DNA of 56,288 bases from contig PLXS01000028.1 in assembly GCA_003151515.1 (NCBI GenBank), forward strand, positions 1 to 56,288, given 5' to 3'. Shown piece after piece: positions 35,868-47,000 of the stretch. The notes beneath the pieces are model-generated. The model saw only the letters and a list, made by a program, of their open reading frames with translations, did not search any database and had not been told where the DNA came from. The number at the start of each line of letters is the position of its first letter. The first letter of the stretch is position 1. This DNA is from Opitutaceae bacterium. GTDB lineage: Bacteria; Verrucomicrobiota; Verrucomicrobiia; Opitutales; Opitutaceae. Position numbers and translations under genes: made by a program.

Positions 35868-36770
35868 CTAGCTCGGCTCGATGTGGACCGTCACGTAGCT
35901 GATGCGAAGCGGCGAGGCGAGGAGGGCGTCCTTCACGCTGTGGGCTATCTCGTGACCCCTTCGCACGGTCAGGCCCCCGGCGACGAGCACCTCGATCTCA
36001 ACCAGGTAGCTCAGCCCGCTCTTCCTGATCCTGCACTTGTCGAGGCTCGCCACGCCCGGGACGGCGAGCGCGAGGGCGCGCACGTCGTTCTCCATCTCGG
36101 CGGGGACCGCGATGTCCATGACCTCGTTCAGGGACTTGCGGAAGATCCCGAGCCCGTTGAAGGCGATCACGGCCGAGGCCGCGAGCGCGGCCCATCCGTC
36201 GGCGGCCGCGTAGGCGCCCCCGCCCACGACGGCGATCGAGATGCCGACGAAGGCCGCGAAGGACGTGATCGCGTCGGAGAGGTGGTGCCACGCCTCGGCC
36301 CCCAGGGCCGTGCTGTCCGTGTCGCGCCCGACCTGGTTCAAGCGGCGCGAGAAGACGACCTTGGCCGCCACGACGCCGGCCAGGATGACGAGGGTCCACC
36401 ACTGCGGAACGCGCAGCGGGTGGCGGATCTCACCAACGGCGTGCCAGGCGATCCCGGCGCCGGCCCCCAGCACGACGACCGCCGTCAGGAGGCCCGCGAC
36501 GGCCTCGGCCTTGCCGTGCCCGTAGGGATGCTCCTTGTCGGGGGGCCGCGCCGCCCACTGGAAGCCCGCCCACATGACGAGCGATATCGCGATGTCGCAC
36601 ATCGACTCCGCGCCGTCGGCGACGAGCGCGTAGGCGTGCCCGGCCACGCCGCCCCCGATCTTGATCAGGCCGAGCAGGGCGTTTAGCGCCATGCCGCGAA
36701 CGACGACGCGTGCGCCCGCGTGGGCGCGGTCCGCCACAGCGGCCTGATAGGGGGGCAGTGGATCGGGCAT
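35868..36770 (-). CDS. Cation diffusion facilitator (CDF) transporter
   Basis: Inner-membrane exporter of divalent metals such as Zn, Co or Fe in exchange for protons, 300 residues. Six helices (about residues 25-220) hold the metal-site motifs VADGAESMCD in the second helix and WHHLSDAITS in the fifth, both with the expected acidic residues; the histidine of the first motif is replaced by Asp/Ala as in some subfamilies. The C-terminal cytoplasmic domain (about 220-300) has the ferredoxin-like regulatory fold with VEIEVLVAGGLTV. The ATG at 36770 (MPDPLPPYQ) is preferred. It is convergent with the small membrane protein. Confidence 0.9.
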   Translation of the reverse strand: MPDPLPPYQAAVADRAHAGARVVVRGMALNALLGLIKIGGGVAGHAYALVADGAESMCDIAISLVMWAGFQWAARPPDKEHPYGHGKAEAVAGLLTAVVVLGAGAGIAWHAVGEIRHPLRVPQWWTLVILAGVVAAKVVFSRRLNQVGRDTDSTALGAEAWHHLSDAITSFAAFVGISIAVVGGGAYAAADGWAALAASAVIAFNGLGIFRKSLNEVMDIAVPAEMENDVRALALAVPGVASLDKCRIRKSGLSYLVEIEVLVAGGLTVRRGHEIAHSVKDALLASPLRISYVTVHIEPS

Positions 36771-36843
36771 CGCTGGCCGGGACGATGACGCGTGCGCTGG
36801 CAAATCTCAACACCGCGCCGTTGACCCGGCCGGCGCGCGGCCC

Positions 36844-37317
36844 ATGCTCCGGGGCGAGCCCATGGCCGCCCCGACCCGATCGATCCCGAACGATCCCGTG
36901 AAGCAGTTCTCGGTGTTTGCGGAGAACAGGGTCGGGCGCCTCTACGACTTGGTTTCGCTGTTCAAGGACAGCAACGTGCACATCATGGCGATCACGGTGC
37001 TCGACACGACCGACAGCTCCATAATCAGGATGTTGGTCGACGACCCGGACCGCACCCGCGAGCTACTGGTGAACAACGACTTCCCCTACGGGGAGGCGAG
37101 CGTGCTTGCCGTGGAGATCACGGACGAGTCCGAGGTCAAGGGGGTGCTGGCCGCCCTCCTGGAGGCGGAGATCAACATCCACTACGTCTACAGCTTCATC
37201 CGCCGGCCGATGGAGAGGGCGGCGGTCGCGATCAGCGCCGAGGACCCCGACACCGCTGCGCAGGCGCTTGCGAACCGCGGGTTCAAGGTCCTGCAGCAGG
37301 GCGACATCTCGAGGTAG
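36844..37317 (+). CDS. Tandem ACT-domain protein
   Basis: A 157-residue cytoplasmic protein made of two ACT domains. The first (about residues 18-85) begins KQFSVFAENRVGRLYDLVSLF and has HIMAITVLDTTDSSIIRMLV; the second (about 90-155) has VLAALLEAEINIHYVYSFI. ACT domains bind amino acids or similar small effectors and regulate partner enzymes. A standalone tandem ACT protein resembles those linked to acetolactate or glycine cleavage regulation. The ATG at 36862 gives a slightly shorter product, and a TTGACC at 36821-36826 lies at promoter distance from it, so the start is uncertain. Confidence 0.85.
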   Translation: MLRGEPMAAPTRSIPNDPVKQFSVFAENRVGRLYDLVSLFKDSNVHIMAITVLDTTDSSIIRMLVDDPDRTRELLVNNDFPYGEASVLAVEITDESEVKGVLAALLEAEINIHYVYSFIRRPMERAAVAISAEDPDTAAQALANRGFKVLQQGDISR

Positions 37318-37328
37318 GGGGCGAAGGC

Positions 37329-37838
37329 CTACTGGTCGACCTGGCCGGGCCCCTCGGCCACGAGCGAGTAGATCCCGGTCATGTAGCCGCTCTCGAACAT
37401 CGCGCGCACGCTGAACTGGCCCCGGAAGGAGATCGGCACGTCCTGAATGACGGGGACGCCCTTGGGGATCCTCACGACGACCCAGTCGTTCATGTTGGGG
37501 ATCGTGCCGTAACAGCAGGCCATCTGGTTCGCCATGAGCAGGAACTCGACCGCCTTGCCGTTGTCGAGCTTGGTCGGCAGCATGAAGCCCGTGATGATCG
37601 CCTTCTTGCCGTCCCAGGACTTCACGACCGGCGGGATCTGCTCCTCCCCGGTCGGCGGCGCCGCCTTCGGGTTGGCGACAGGGTCGTACTCGGGCGCGAC
37701 GAACTTGTAGCCCGAGAGGCGGTCGAAGCCGAGCTTAAGGTAGCCGTTCTCGACCTCGGGCGCCGGAATGGCGGGCTGCGCGGACTCGGCGAGCACGGCG
37801 AGCGGCAGCGCGAGCAGGAAGGTCAGGGGGCGCCTCAT
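37329..37838 (-). CDS. DUF3299 domain exported protein
   Basis: A 169-residue protein with a signal peptide of about 18 residues (ending LAES). Residues 50-165 match DUF3299: ITGFMLPTKLDNGKAVEFLLM, MACCYGTIPNMNDWVVVRI and the closing VRAMFESGYMTGIYSLV. The paired Cys in ACCYG is a family feature and may bind metal or form a disulfide. Function is unknown; homologues sit near lipoprotein and metal export genes in other bacteria. The ATG at 37838 lies 7 bp after a good -10 element. Confidence 0.85.
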   Translation of the reverse strand: MRRPLTFLLALPLAVLAESAQPAIPAPEVENGYLKLGFDRLSGYKFVAPEYDPVANPKAAPPTGEEQIPPVVKSWDGKKAIITGFMLPTKLDNGKAVEFLLMANQMACCYGTIPNMNDWVVVRIPKGVPVIQDVPISFRGQFSVRAMFESGYMTGIYSLVAEGPGQVDQ

Positions 37839-37845
37839 CGCCCCC

Positions 37846-37873
37846 ACCCTACCACAACGGCCGGTTACGTCAA
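37846..37873 (-). promoter_or_regulatory. Candidate promoter of the DUF3299 gene
   Basis: Reading the minus strand: -35 TTGACG (37873-37868), 16-bp spacer, -10 TAGGGT (37851-37846), then 7 bases to the ATG at 37838. This would give a leaderless transcript. Confidence 0.45.
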
Positions 37874-37950
37874 AGGGCGCGTTGGCCGAGCGCGCCGGCG
37901 CCGCGAGGGATTGCAACGCGGCACGGAACGCGCAAGATGCGCCTGAACCC

Positions 37951-39279
37951 ATGTCAAACGCCGCGAACGAGCTGCTGATCCTCGGGATCCTCATTGTGGC
38001 GAACGGGATCCTGACCGCCGCCGAGACCGCGTTCGTCTCCGCGCGCAAACTCAAGCTGCGGCGCATGGCCGAGGCCGGGAGCGCGGGCGCCGCGGATGCG
38101 CTGGTGATCGCCGAGCATCCCGGGCGCTTTCTCGGCTTTGTCCAGTTCGCGCTCACCCTGACCTGCGTCATCGCAGGCGTCGTCGTCGTCGCGTCGGCGG
38201 CCGAGGGCTTCGCCTCCTGGTTCTCGCGCTGGCCGGGCGTCGCCCCGTGGGTCGAGCTGGTCGCCCTCATCGCCGCCACTCTGTGCCTCGCCTCGGCGAT
38301 GCTGTTCTTCGGCGAGCTCCTGCCCAAGAGGATGGCCCTCTCCAACCCCGAGCGCGCCGCCGCCATACTCGGCCCGACGATGCGCGCCCTCTCCCGCCTC
38401 GCGAGCCCGCTTTCCGCCGCGCTCGGCGCCGCCAGCGACGCCGTGGCGAGCGCGATGGGGTTCAGGCCGAGGCCGGTCGCCGAGACCGTGGGCGACGAGG
38501 ACGTGCGCGCGCTCGTCGAGCGCGGCCTCCACGCCGGGGTCTTCAAGCGGGCGAAGAAGGAGATGGTCGAGGGGGTCCTCTCCCTGGACAACCTGCTTGT
38601 GACCGCGATCATGACGCCGCGCGCGAAAATCGTCTTCCTCAACATCGACGACAACGAGGAGACCAACTGGCGAAAGATCGTCACGAGCGGCCACTCCTAC
38701 TTCCCGGTCTACCAGGGCAACCGCGACCAGGTCGTCGGCCTCGTCTCGGTGAAGGCGCTCTGGGCGCACTCCGCCATCGGCCTGCCGACGACACTCAAGA
38801 ACCTGCTGGTGCCCCCGCTGGTCGCCTCCGAGTCCATGACCGCGGTCCAGCTGCTCGAGCAGATGAAGAAGACCGCCAAGCACACGGCGATCATCCTGAA
38901 CGAGTTCGGGGCGGTCCAGGGGATGGTGACCCTGATCGACGTCTTCGAGGCCATCGTCGGGGACCTGCCGGAGCCCGGCAGGCGCAACGAGTCCCACGTC
39001 AAGCGCCTCGAGGACGGCTCCTGGATCGTGGACGCGACGGCGCCGCTGGCCGAGTTCAAGGCGGCGCTCGGGATCTCTTCCTCCCTGCCCAACGAGCCGG
39101 AGGCCGAGTACCGCACGGCGGGCGGGTTCGTGATCACGCAGTTCGGGCGCATCCCCGCGGTGGGCGACAGCTTTGAATGGTCGGGCTGGCGCTTCGAGGT
39201 CGCCGAGATGGACCGGCGCCGCGTCGACAAGGTGCGGGTCGTCGCTCTGGCAGCGGACCCCGCGAAGGCCAAGGCGTGA
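37951..39279 (+). CDS. CNNM/CorC-family membrane protein (hemolysin-like)
   Basis: A 442-residue inner-membrane protein. The DUF21/CNNM domain (about residues 1-190) has four helices with TAAETAFVSARKLKLRRMAEAG and the conserved basic face. Two CBS domains (about 205-330) contain ITPRA-type IMTPRAKIVFLNID and NEFGAVQGMVTLIDVFEAIVGD. The CorC_HlyC domain closes the protein (about 345-430). Homologues transport or sense magnesium. The ATG at 37951 (MSNAANELLIL) is preferred over an upstream in-frame start at 37768 that would overlap the DUF3299 gene. Confidence 0.92.
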   Translation: MSNAANELLILGILIVANGILTAAETAFVSARKLKLRRMAEAGSAGAADALVIAEHPGRFLGFVQFALTLTCVIAGVVVVASAAEGFASWFSRWPGVAPWVELVALIAATLCLASAMLFFGELLPKRMALSNPERAAAILGPTMRALSRLASPLSAALGAASDAVASAMGFRPRPVAETVGDEDVRALVERGLHAGVFKRAKKEMVEGVLSLDNLLVTAIMTPRAKIVFLNIDDNEETNWRKIVTSGHSYFPVYQGNRDQVVGLVSVKALWAHSAIGLPTTLKNLLVPPLVASESMTAVQLLEQMKKTAKHTAIILNEFGAVQGMVTLIDVFEAIVGDLPEPGRRNESHVKRLEDGSWIVDATAPLAEFKAALGISSSLPNEPEAEYRTAGGFVITQFGRIPAVGDSFEWSGWRFEVAEMDRRRVDKVRVVALAADPAKAKA

Positions 39280-39352
39280 GCGGCAGCGGCTGCGAATAAC
39301 TTGTCGGCAAACGATCGTTGCCTTTAATCGGGGCGCAAACGACGTTTCGCCC

Positions 39353-40285
39353 ATGGCGGGAAAATGCAAGATGCCTTCACCGGACGACCCACACGCATCC
39401 GCGGCCCCGTCCTCCCGGACGCCGCAGGCAGAGCCTCTCTTCAGGACGATCACGGCCGACGACTGGAAGCGCTCGCTCGCCTTGGCGAGGCGGCGGCCCA
39501 ATGCGGTCTCCGGGCAGATACGGACCGCGATCTCGTCCTTCTCAAAAAGGATGAAGTGAGCCTGCTGGAGGGGGCCGGCGCCGAGTAGGCGGCCCTCGGG
39601 GAGGCGATCCGCGCCCTGCGCGCGACGCTCCCTGTCCGACTTCGGGTTCGCCGAGCAGGAGGAGAGCCCGCTCGAGGAGGGCAACCCGCACATGAGGCGA
39701 ATCGGGGTCGGCGTCGAGGCCTGGGCCTTCGAGGCGGCGGCCGACCGGTCGGTCTACAAGTTCTACCTGCCCCGGGAGGAGAAGCGCATCGGGAGCGCCT
39801 TCGGCTTCCAGCGCGGCGACGAGACGCTCCTGCTCGCGCAGGCGCGCCTGGGCGACTACCGGGCCCTGCTTGAGAAGCTCCTCATCATCCAGGCGCTCGG
39901 CGGGATGGCGACCGAGGTGGTCGCGCTCACCCACGAGGGCATCCTCGTCGCCAAGCAGTCCCTGGGCGAGCCGCTGCCCCAGGGCGAGGACATGTCGCGC
40001 GACCTGCCGGCCGGGCTGATAGAGATCCCGTCGCGCTTCCTGAGGGCCAACCGCGACCACCCGAGGCTGCTCTTCCTGGATGGGCGCCCGTTCCTCGTGG
40101 CCGACCTGCACGCGCGAAACTTCGTGCGCGGCTCGGACGGGGGTCTGCGCGTCATCGACCTGGTGGCGGGCGCATGGCCCGGCGAGGAGCCGCTTCGCGA
40201 CCCGCTCATATCCCGTTGGATCGAGCGCGTCCTGGACGACCCGGCGGCCTCAGCCCTGCCCGCGGCCCCCGACGAGGACCTCTAG
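39353..40285 (+). pseudogene. Probably disrupted kinase-like gene (polyvalent-protein kinase type)
   Basis: Three pieces seem to belong together. An open frame 39353-39559 (68 residues, RTITADDWKRSLAL) ends at a stop. In the +1 frame a good coding stretch with DTDRDLVLLKKDEVSLLEG continues to a stop at 39588. From about 39640 the original frame carries SDFGFAEQEESPLEEGNPH and then ATG 39692 opens a 197-residue frame to 40285. That last part has GVGVEAWAFEAAADRSVYKF and LVADLHARNFVRG with a later IDLVAG, which resembles the catalytic loop and metal Asp of the kinase domain found in phage polyvalent proteins. I cannot rule out that 39692-40285 is a functional gene by itself. Confidence 0.5.
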
Positions 40286-40303
40286 GGAAGCGGCGCCCGG
40301 CCC

Positions 40304-40837
40304 TTAGCCCTTCTGCTGCTGATCGATGACCGCGAGGACATCCTCCGCCTGCTTGTCGGTCTTTGCGTGATAGTCGGCCCAGACGATCTTGCCGCCCTTG
40401 ATCAGGAAGGCCTCCCGATGCGCGAGCTGCCCGATGGGCGTGGACATCAGCGAGACTCCGAAGGCGTTGACGACCGTCTTGTCGGGGTCGGCGATCAGCG
40501 TGAACGGGAAGTGGTACTTGTCCTTGAACGACTTCTGGGCGTCCACCTGGTCAAGGCTGACGCCGATCACCACGACCCCCTTCTTGGTCAGGACCTCGTA
40601 GGCGTCGCGAAGCGAGCATCCCTGGGCCGTGCAACCCGAGGTGTTGGCCTTCGGGTAGAAGTACACGAGCGTATAGGGCTGCTTGGAATAGACTTCCGCA
40701 AAGTTGAGCTTCTGTCCTGCCTCGGTGATGCCGGTCACCTCGGGGGCCTTGTCGCCCACCTGGAGCTCGGCTCTTGCCAGATTGGGTGCGGCCAGCGCGG
40801 CCGAAAGCGCGAATAGGGGGATAAGCGTCGATTTCAT
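40304..40837 (-). CDS. Exported peroxiredoxin (BCP/PrxQ type)
   Basis: A 177-residue thiol peroxidase with a signal peptide of about 23 residues (ending ARAE), so it acts outside the cytoplasm. The peroxidatic Cys lies in NTSGCTAQGCS, with a second Cys five residues later as in atypical 2-Cys BCP/PrxQ enzymes. Family motifs LVYFYPKANTSGC, VVIGVSLDQ and FTLIADPDK are in order. The usual Pro-x-x-x-Thr of peroxiredoxins is replaced by KANTSGC, as in this exported subgroup. It reduces peroxides using thiol donors. It is convergent with the kinase-like fragment. Confidence 0.92.
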   Translation of the reverse strand: MKSTLIPLFALSAALAAPNLARAELQVGDKAPEVTGITEAGQKLNFAEVYSKQPYTLVYFYPKANTSGCTAQGCSLRDAYEVLTKKGVVVIGVSLDQVDAQKSFKDKYHFPFTLIADPDKTVVNAFGVSLMSTPIGQLAHREAFLIKGGKIVWADYHAKTDKQAEDVLAVIDQQQKG

Positions 40838-41022
40838 GGGGGCTGCACGCTGGCCCGGGAACGCCCTATTTGCAAGCCGGGCGGCGACCTGTTTTCCGCT
40901 GGCCCCGGCGCCTGTTTTTGGGGAACCTTTGCGGGCGCCCAGAGACTAAAAATCCTCCTGCTAGACCCCTGTTGCCTGGCATTGCATTTGTGCGCTTTCT
41001 CTGTAAGCAGCATTATTCCTTC

Positions 41023-44000
41023 ATGTTAATCCCTTTGTTCCCACGTACCCGCCGAGGCGGTGCCCTGATCGCGGGTCTGGTTTTGTTGGTGGCGGCCGGC
41101 GCAGGGCTTGATGCCCAGACGCTGAGTCCCGTAACCGACGGGTTCAACCCCAACCCTAACGGGGTGGTGAACTCGATCGTCATCCAGCCTGACGGCAAGA
41201 TATTGGTGGGCGGGTATTTTACGCAATTCCAGCCGGACGGGAACCCGGTGACGTTGCGCAACTACATTGCCCGGCTCAACCACGACGGATCCGTTGACAC
41301 GTCCTTCAGCCCCAGCGCCAACGGCGTTGTCCGCGACCTCGTGCTCCAGCCCAACGGCCAGATCCTGGTGGCCGGCGAGTTCACGACCATCCAGGGAACG
41401 GGCGCAGCGGGCCCTGCGGCCTGCAACTACGTTGCGAGGCTCAATGCGGACGGAACCCTCGACTCGAGTTTCAACCCGAACGCCAACGCCGTCGTATACG
41501 CGGTCGCGTACCAAACGGACGGCAGGGTCATCATCGGAGGCTCGTTCACGACGGTGCAGCCCAACGGCTCGCCGAACCCGGCCGCGCGCAACCGCCTCGC
41601 GCGGTTCAACGTGGACGGGAGCCTTGACACGACCTTTGACCCGAACGCCGACAGGCCTGTGCTCTCCCTGGCGGTGCTCCCGACCGGGCAAATCATCGTG
41701 GGTGGCGGCTTCTCCAGCCTCCAGCCGAATGGGGCGGCGTCCCCGACGACGCGCAACTGCGTCGCCCGCTTGAATTCCGACGGCTCGCTGGACTACGGAT
41801 TCGACCCCGAGGCGAACGGCAGCGTGATGGCGATCGCCGTCCTTCCGAACGGCCAGATCGTCCTCGGCGGCCAGTTCACCACGTTCCAGCCCGACGGGGC
41901 GGCGGGCACGACCCAGTGCGACTTCCTCGGGCGCATCAACACCGACGGCACGCTGGACACGAGCTTCCTAATCAACCCCCTGGGCTACGTGTCCGCGATC
42001 GCCGTCCAGGGCGACGGCTCCCTCATCATCGGCGGCGATTTCACCTCCATCTACACGGTCAACAGCGCGGCCGCCGCATCGATCGGCTACGCGGCGCGCA
42101 TAACGACGGACGGCTCGGTGGACACGTCCTTCTACTCGAACCCCAGCCAGGCCGTCCAAGCGGTTGCGATCCAGTCCGACGGCGACGTCCTCCTCGGCGG
42201 CTACTTCACCACCATCCAGGGCGCGCCGCGCTACTGCCTGGCCCGGGTCCAGCCTGACGGCACGGTCGACGGGACCCTCGCGCCCGACACGCAGGGCATC
42301 GTCCTCGCGTCGGCCGACCTCTCGAACGGGCAGCGCCTGGTCGGCGGCACCTTCACGAGCATGGGCGGCGTCACGCAGAGCTACCTCGCCCGGCTCAACG
42401 CCGACGGCTCGATCGACGCCTCGTTCGCGCCGACGCTCAACGGGAGCGTCTCGGCGATCGCCCTGCAGTCCGACGGCGAGATCCTCCTCGGCGGCTCCTT
42501 CACCGAGATAGACGGCATCGCGCGCAACTACATCGCGCGCATGAACCCCGACGGCTCGCTCGACGGGCCCTTCAATCCGAATCCCAACGGGTCCGTAGGC
42601 CTGATCATGGTCCAGTCGACCGGCAAGATACTCGTGAGCGGCGGCTTTTCCGGGTTCGTTCCCAACGGGGCGACGGTCGGGATCGGCATACTCAACTTCG
42701 CGAGGCTCAACACCGACGGCACGGTTGACACGACCTTCGCGCCGAACGTTGGGGGCGTGGTGAACGCGATCGCGGTGCAGTCCGACGGGCAGCTTGTGAT
42801 CGGCGGCAATTTCTCGTCGGTCGGCGGCATAAGCCGCGGCTATGTCGCCAGGATCTCGAGCTCGGGCGTCCTCGACACCGTCTTTGACCCCGAGGCGAAC
42901 CTGCCCGTGTACGCGATGGCCATCCAGTCCGACGGCAAGATCCTTATCGGCGGGGCGTTCACCGCCGTTATACCCCAGGTCCTCGGGAATCTGGGCACGG
43001 CGACCACCGTGGTAGGCCCCTACCAGACGATAACGGTGCCCCAGCCGGGCACGTCCGCGGAGACCCCCATCTACATCAACTACCTGGCCCGCCTCAACAC
43101 GGACGGGACGCTCGACACCACGTACTTCCCGGACCCGAGCGGCCTCGTCCTCTCCATGGCGCTGCAGAGCGACGGCAGCCTTGTCGTCGGCGGCGTGTTC
43201 ACCTCGTTCGGCCAGAACGGGAACCCGACCGGGACCGTCCGCAACTACATCGCGCGCGTCAACTCGGACGGCAGCCTCAACCCGGGCTTCGAGCCCAACG
43301 CCAACGGCTACGTCGACTACATGGAGAACCTCTCGGGGGGCGGGATCCTCATCGCCGGAAATTTCACGGCCCTGCAGCCGAACGGCGCCGCTTCGCCCAC
43401 CGCGGCGGTCCACATGGCCATCCTGAATTCCGATGGGTCGATCAACCCGTCGTTCACGGGCAGCGCCATCTCCGGGGCTTCCGGCCAGGTAACCGTGGCG
43501 ACGCTGGAGCCCGGCGGGACAGTGCTCGTCGGCGGAACGTTCGGTCCGTTCAACGGCTCGTCTGGACCCTATTTCGCCGCATTCTCTTCGAACGGCCAGT
43601 CAATCGGGGTGAACTCGTACTTGAACGGCCCGGTGAACGCCATAGCCGTCCTTCCCGGCGGCTCGCTTACAGGATCGATTTCGAACTACGCCGTCTGGCT
43701 GGAGGCCAACGGCACGGTGCGCTACACCTTCTCAGCCGCCGCGAACGGGCAGGTGATCTCCGCGGTGCAGCAGCCCGACGGCAAGATCCTGGTCGGCGGC
43801 GCGTTCTCCTTCGGCACCTCGACGGCCACCCAGTATCTGGTGCGCGTCAACACCGACGGCACCATCGACAGCACGTTCAACCCCAGCCTCAACGGCGAGG
43901 TCTACGCCATACTGCTCCAGTCCGACGGAAAGATCATCATCGGCGGGACGTTCACGGACCTGCTGGCCAACAACGTGGTCAGCTACATGGCGCGGCTCAA

Positions 44001-47000
44001 CACCGACGGGACCCTGGACACCTCGTACCAGCCCTCGCCCAACAACTCGGTTACCACGCTCGCGATGCAGTCCGACGGCAAGGTCCTGGTCGGCGGAAAC
44101 TTCTCCGCGATCGAGACCACGCAGACCACCACCACGATCGAGCGCAACTTCGCGGCGAGGCTCAACACGGACGGGACCCTTGACACGACGTTCAACCCCG
44201 ATCCCAACGGGGTTCCTTCGTCGTTTATCGAGTTGTCGAACGGCAACATCCTGATGGGCGGCAACTTCTCGACTGTGGATCCCAATTTCGGATCGACGAC
44301 ATACACGTATGGAAGCCTCGTGGAGCTCAATCCCGACGGCACGCTCGACACCTCGTACAACCCGAGTCCGAACGGCGCAGTCGACACCATGGTACTGCAG
44401 CCCGACGGAAAACTCCTGGTCGGCGGCGCGTTCGGCGCCTTCACGCCCAATTCCGGCACAACGACGACCGTCCAGCCGTCAATAACGACCGGCTCGCTAG
44501 CCCGGATTAACACGGACGGCTCGATCGACACGACCTTTGAGCCGATGCCCAATGGGGAGGTCTCCGCCATCGATCTTCTCGCGAACGGCCAGGTCCTGAT
44601 CGCCGGAAGCTTCAATTCGCTCCAGCCAAACGGCGCCGCCAACCCCACCAACCGCTTTTTCCTCGCCCGCCTCAATTCCAACGGAACCGTCGACCCCTCG
44701 TTCGACACCGAGCTCAACGACGGCGCAAACTCGATCATCACCCTGCAGGACGGCTCCCTCTTCATCGGCGGCGCGTTCACGAACATAGACGTAGGGGGCG
44801 CCGTGTTCATCGGCGGCTCCTTCACGACGATCGGGGGCACACCCGCGCCGTATCTCGCCCGGCTGAACGCTGACAGCACCGTCGACTCCACCTTTTCGGC
44901 AAACGCCGACGGCACGGTGTACACACTTGTCGTCGAGATTGACAGCAGCGTAATCGTCGGGGGCTCGTTCGCCCACGTCGGCTCCATTGCGCGCTCGAAT
45001 GTCGCCCGGCTGGACAGCTTCGGGCAGGTTGACACGGCTTTCAACCCGTCCGCCAACGCGGCCGTCGCCGCCGTCGCGGTCCAGCCAGACGGCAACATTC
45101 TCCTGGGCGGCGCCTTCACGACGGTCGGCGGCCAGACGGCGCAGTTCCTTGCCCGGGTCTCACCCACCGGCACCCTTGACGCGTCTTTCACGCCGTTGGT
45201 CAACGGCCCTGTGGACTCGGTGGTTGTGCTGCCGAACGGACAGATCGTGATCGCCGGCTCGTTCACGGGCGTCTCGGGTCAGTCGGTGGGCAGGATCGCG
45301 CGCCTGAACACCGACGGCTCGGTCGACACGACCTTCAACCCGAACGCCAACGGCCCGGTGGCGGCCGTGGCGCTGCTGTCCGACGGCACGCTGGTCGCCG
45401 GGGGATCCTTCACGACGATCGGCGGGCAGGCGATACCCTACGCCGCACACCTAGCCGCCGACGGGACGGTCGACACGACGTTTGTGCCGGCGCCGAACGC
45501 GCCCGTGAGCGCCGTCCTGGTGCAGCCCGATGGCAAGGTGTTCATCGGCGGAAGCTTCACGAGCGTCGGCGGGCAGGCCCGCTGCGAGATCGCGAGGCTC
45601 GCGACCCCGACGGGCGTCGAGCAGACGCTGGCCGCCACTCCGGACGAGTCCACGATCATATGGACGCACACGGGACCCGCGCCGACATTCGCCTCGGTCA
45701 GGTTCGAGGAGTCGACGGACGGCACACACTGGACCATGGTCGGACAGGCGACCCAGGTGAGCCCCTCGACATGGCAGTTGACCGGCATCGCCCCGGTCGG
45801 CTCCGCGACGTTCCTGATTCGGGCCACGGGGCTGACGCCCAGCACGGCCTACGCCTCGTCAGGCATCATCCAGCAGATCCAGGCGATAAACACCACCGCC
45901 ATCCCGGCCATCACCTCGCCAGGCCCGGCGACGGGCGGCTCCGGCGCGCCGTTCAGCTTCACCGTCACCGCGACCCAGCTGCCGACATACTACTCCGCTT
46001 CGGGCCTGCCACCCGGCCTTACTATCAACACCTCGACCGGCGTGATCTCCGGCACGCCCTCCGGCTCGGGCACCTACAACGTCAAGGTGAGCGCCGGCAA
46101 CGCCTCGGGCGTTTCCTCGTCGTCGCTCGCCATAACGATCGGCGGCATCGGGGCGACCTCGTATACGCCCGCCGCCGGCTCTGCGAGCGACAGGCTGACC
46201 AACCTGTCCTGCCGCGCCGAGCTGCCCGGAAGCGGCACCCTCATAGCGGGATTCGTCATCTCGGGCACAACCCAGAAGACCGTGCTCCTAAGGGCGGTCG
46301 GCCCGGGCCTCTCTGCCTTCAACGTGCCGGGGGCCATGGCGGCGCCCGAGCTGCAGCTCTACTCCAACTCGGGCTCGCTGATCACCCAGAACAGCAGCTG
46401 GGGCGGCTCAAGCAGCATCGCCGCCGTGATGGCCCAGGTCGGCGCGTTCCCGCTGGCCGCGGGCAGCGCCGACTGCGCGATGGTCACAAGCCTGGCTCCC
46501 GGAGCATATACGATCCACGTGTCTGACCCGACGGGCAAAGGCGGCGTCGTGCTGACGGAGATCTACGACGCCAGCGCTTCCCCTCTCACGGACACCTCGC
46601 GCCTGGTCAACATATCGGCTCGGGGCGCGGTGAGCTCCGGGGCCGGCGCCCTGATTGGCGGATTCGTGGTCTCCGGCAGCTCCACCAAGAGCGTCATCAT
46701 CCGCGGCGTCGGGCCCGGCCTCGCGGCGTTCAGCGTCCCGGGCTGGCTGGCCGACCCGGTGCTCAGCGTGTACGACACGAGCGGCGCTCTCGTCGCCCAG
46801 AACCTCTCGTGGGGCAGCCAGGCGCTGGCAGGGCCCTACCAGGCCTCGGTCGGCCCGGGCAACATCATCAACCTCGACGCGATCGTGGGCGCATTCGCGC
46901 TCGCAACGGCCGACACCGCCGTCGTCGCGGACCTGCCGCCGGGCGCATACACCTTCCAGATCACGAGCGCCAGCGGCGCGACCGGCCAGGCCCTCGGCGA

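Noticed and set aside
39310..39319. AACGATCGTT palindrome and a nearby AAACGaCGTTT as operators
   Set aside because: They are short, are not clearly placed before a functional gene (the downstream gene looks broken), and a third of such matches are expected by chance in a region of this size.
41125..45610. Possible CRISPR or DNA-level tandem repeat
   Set aside because: The periodicity is that of protein delta-60 repeats in one long open frame; the DNA copies are too diverged and there are no spacers.
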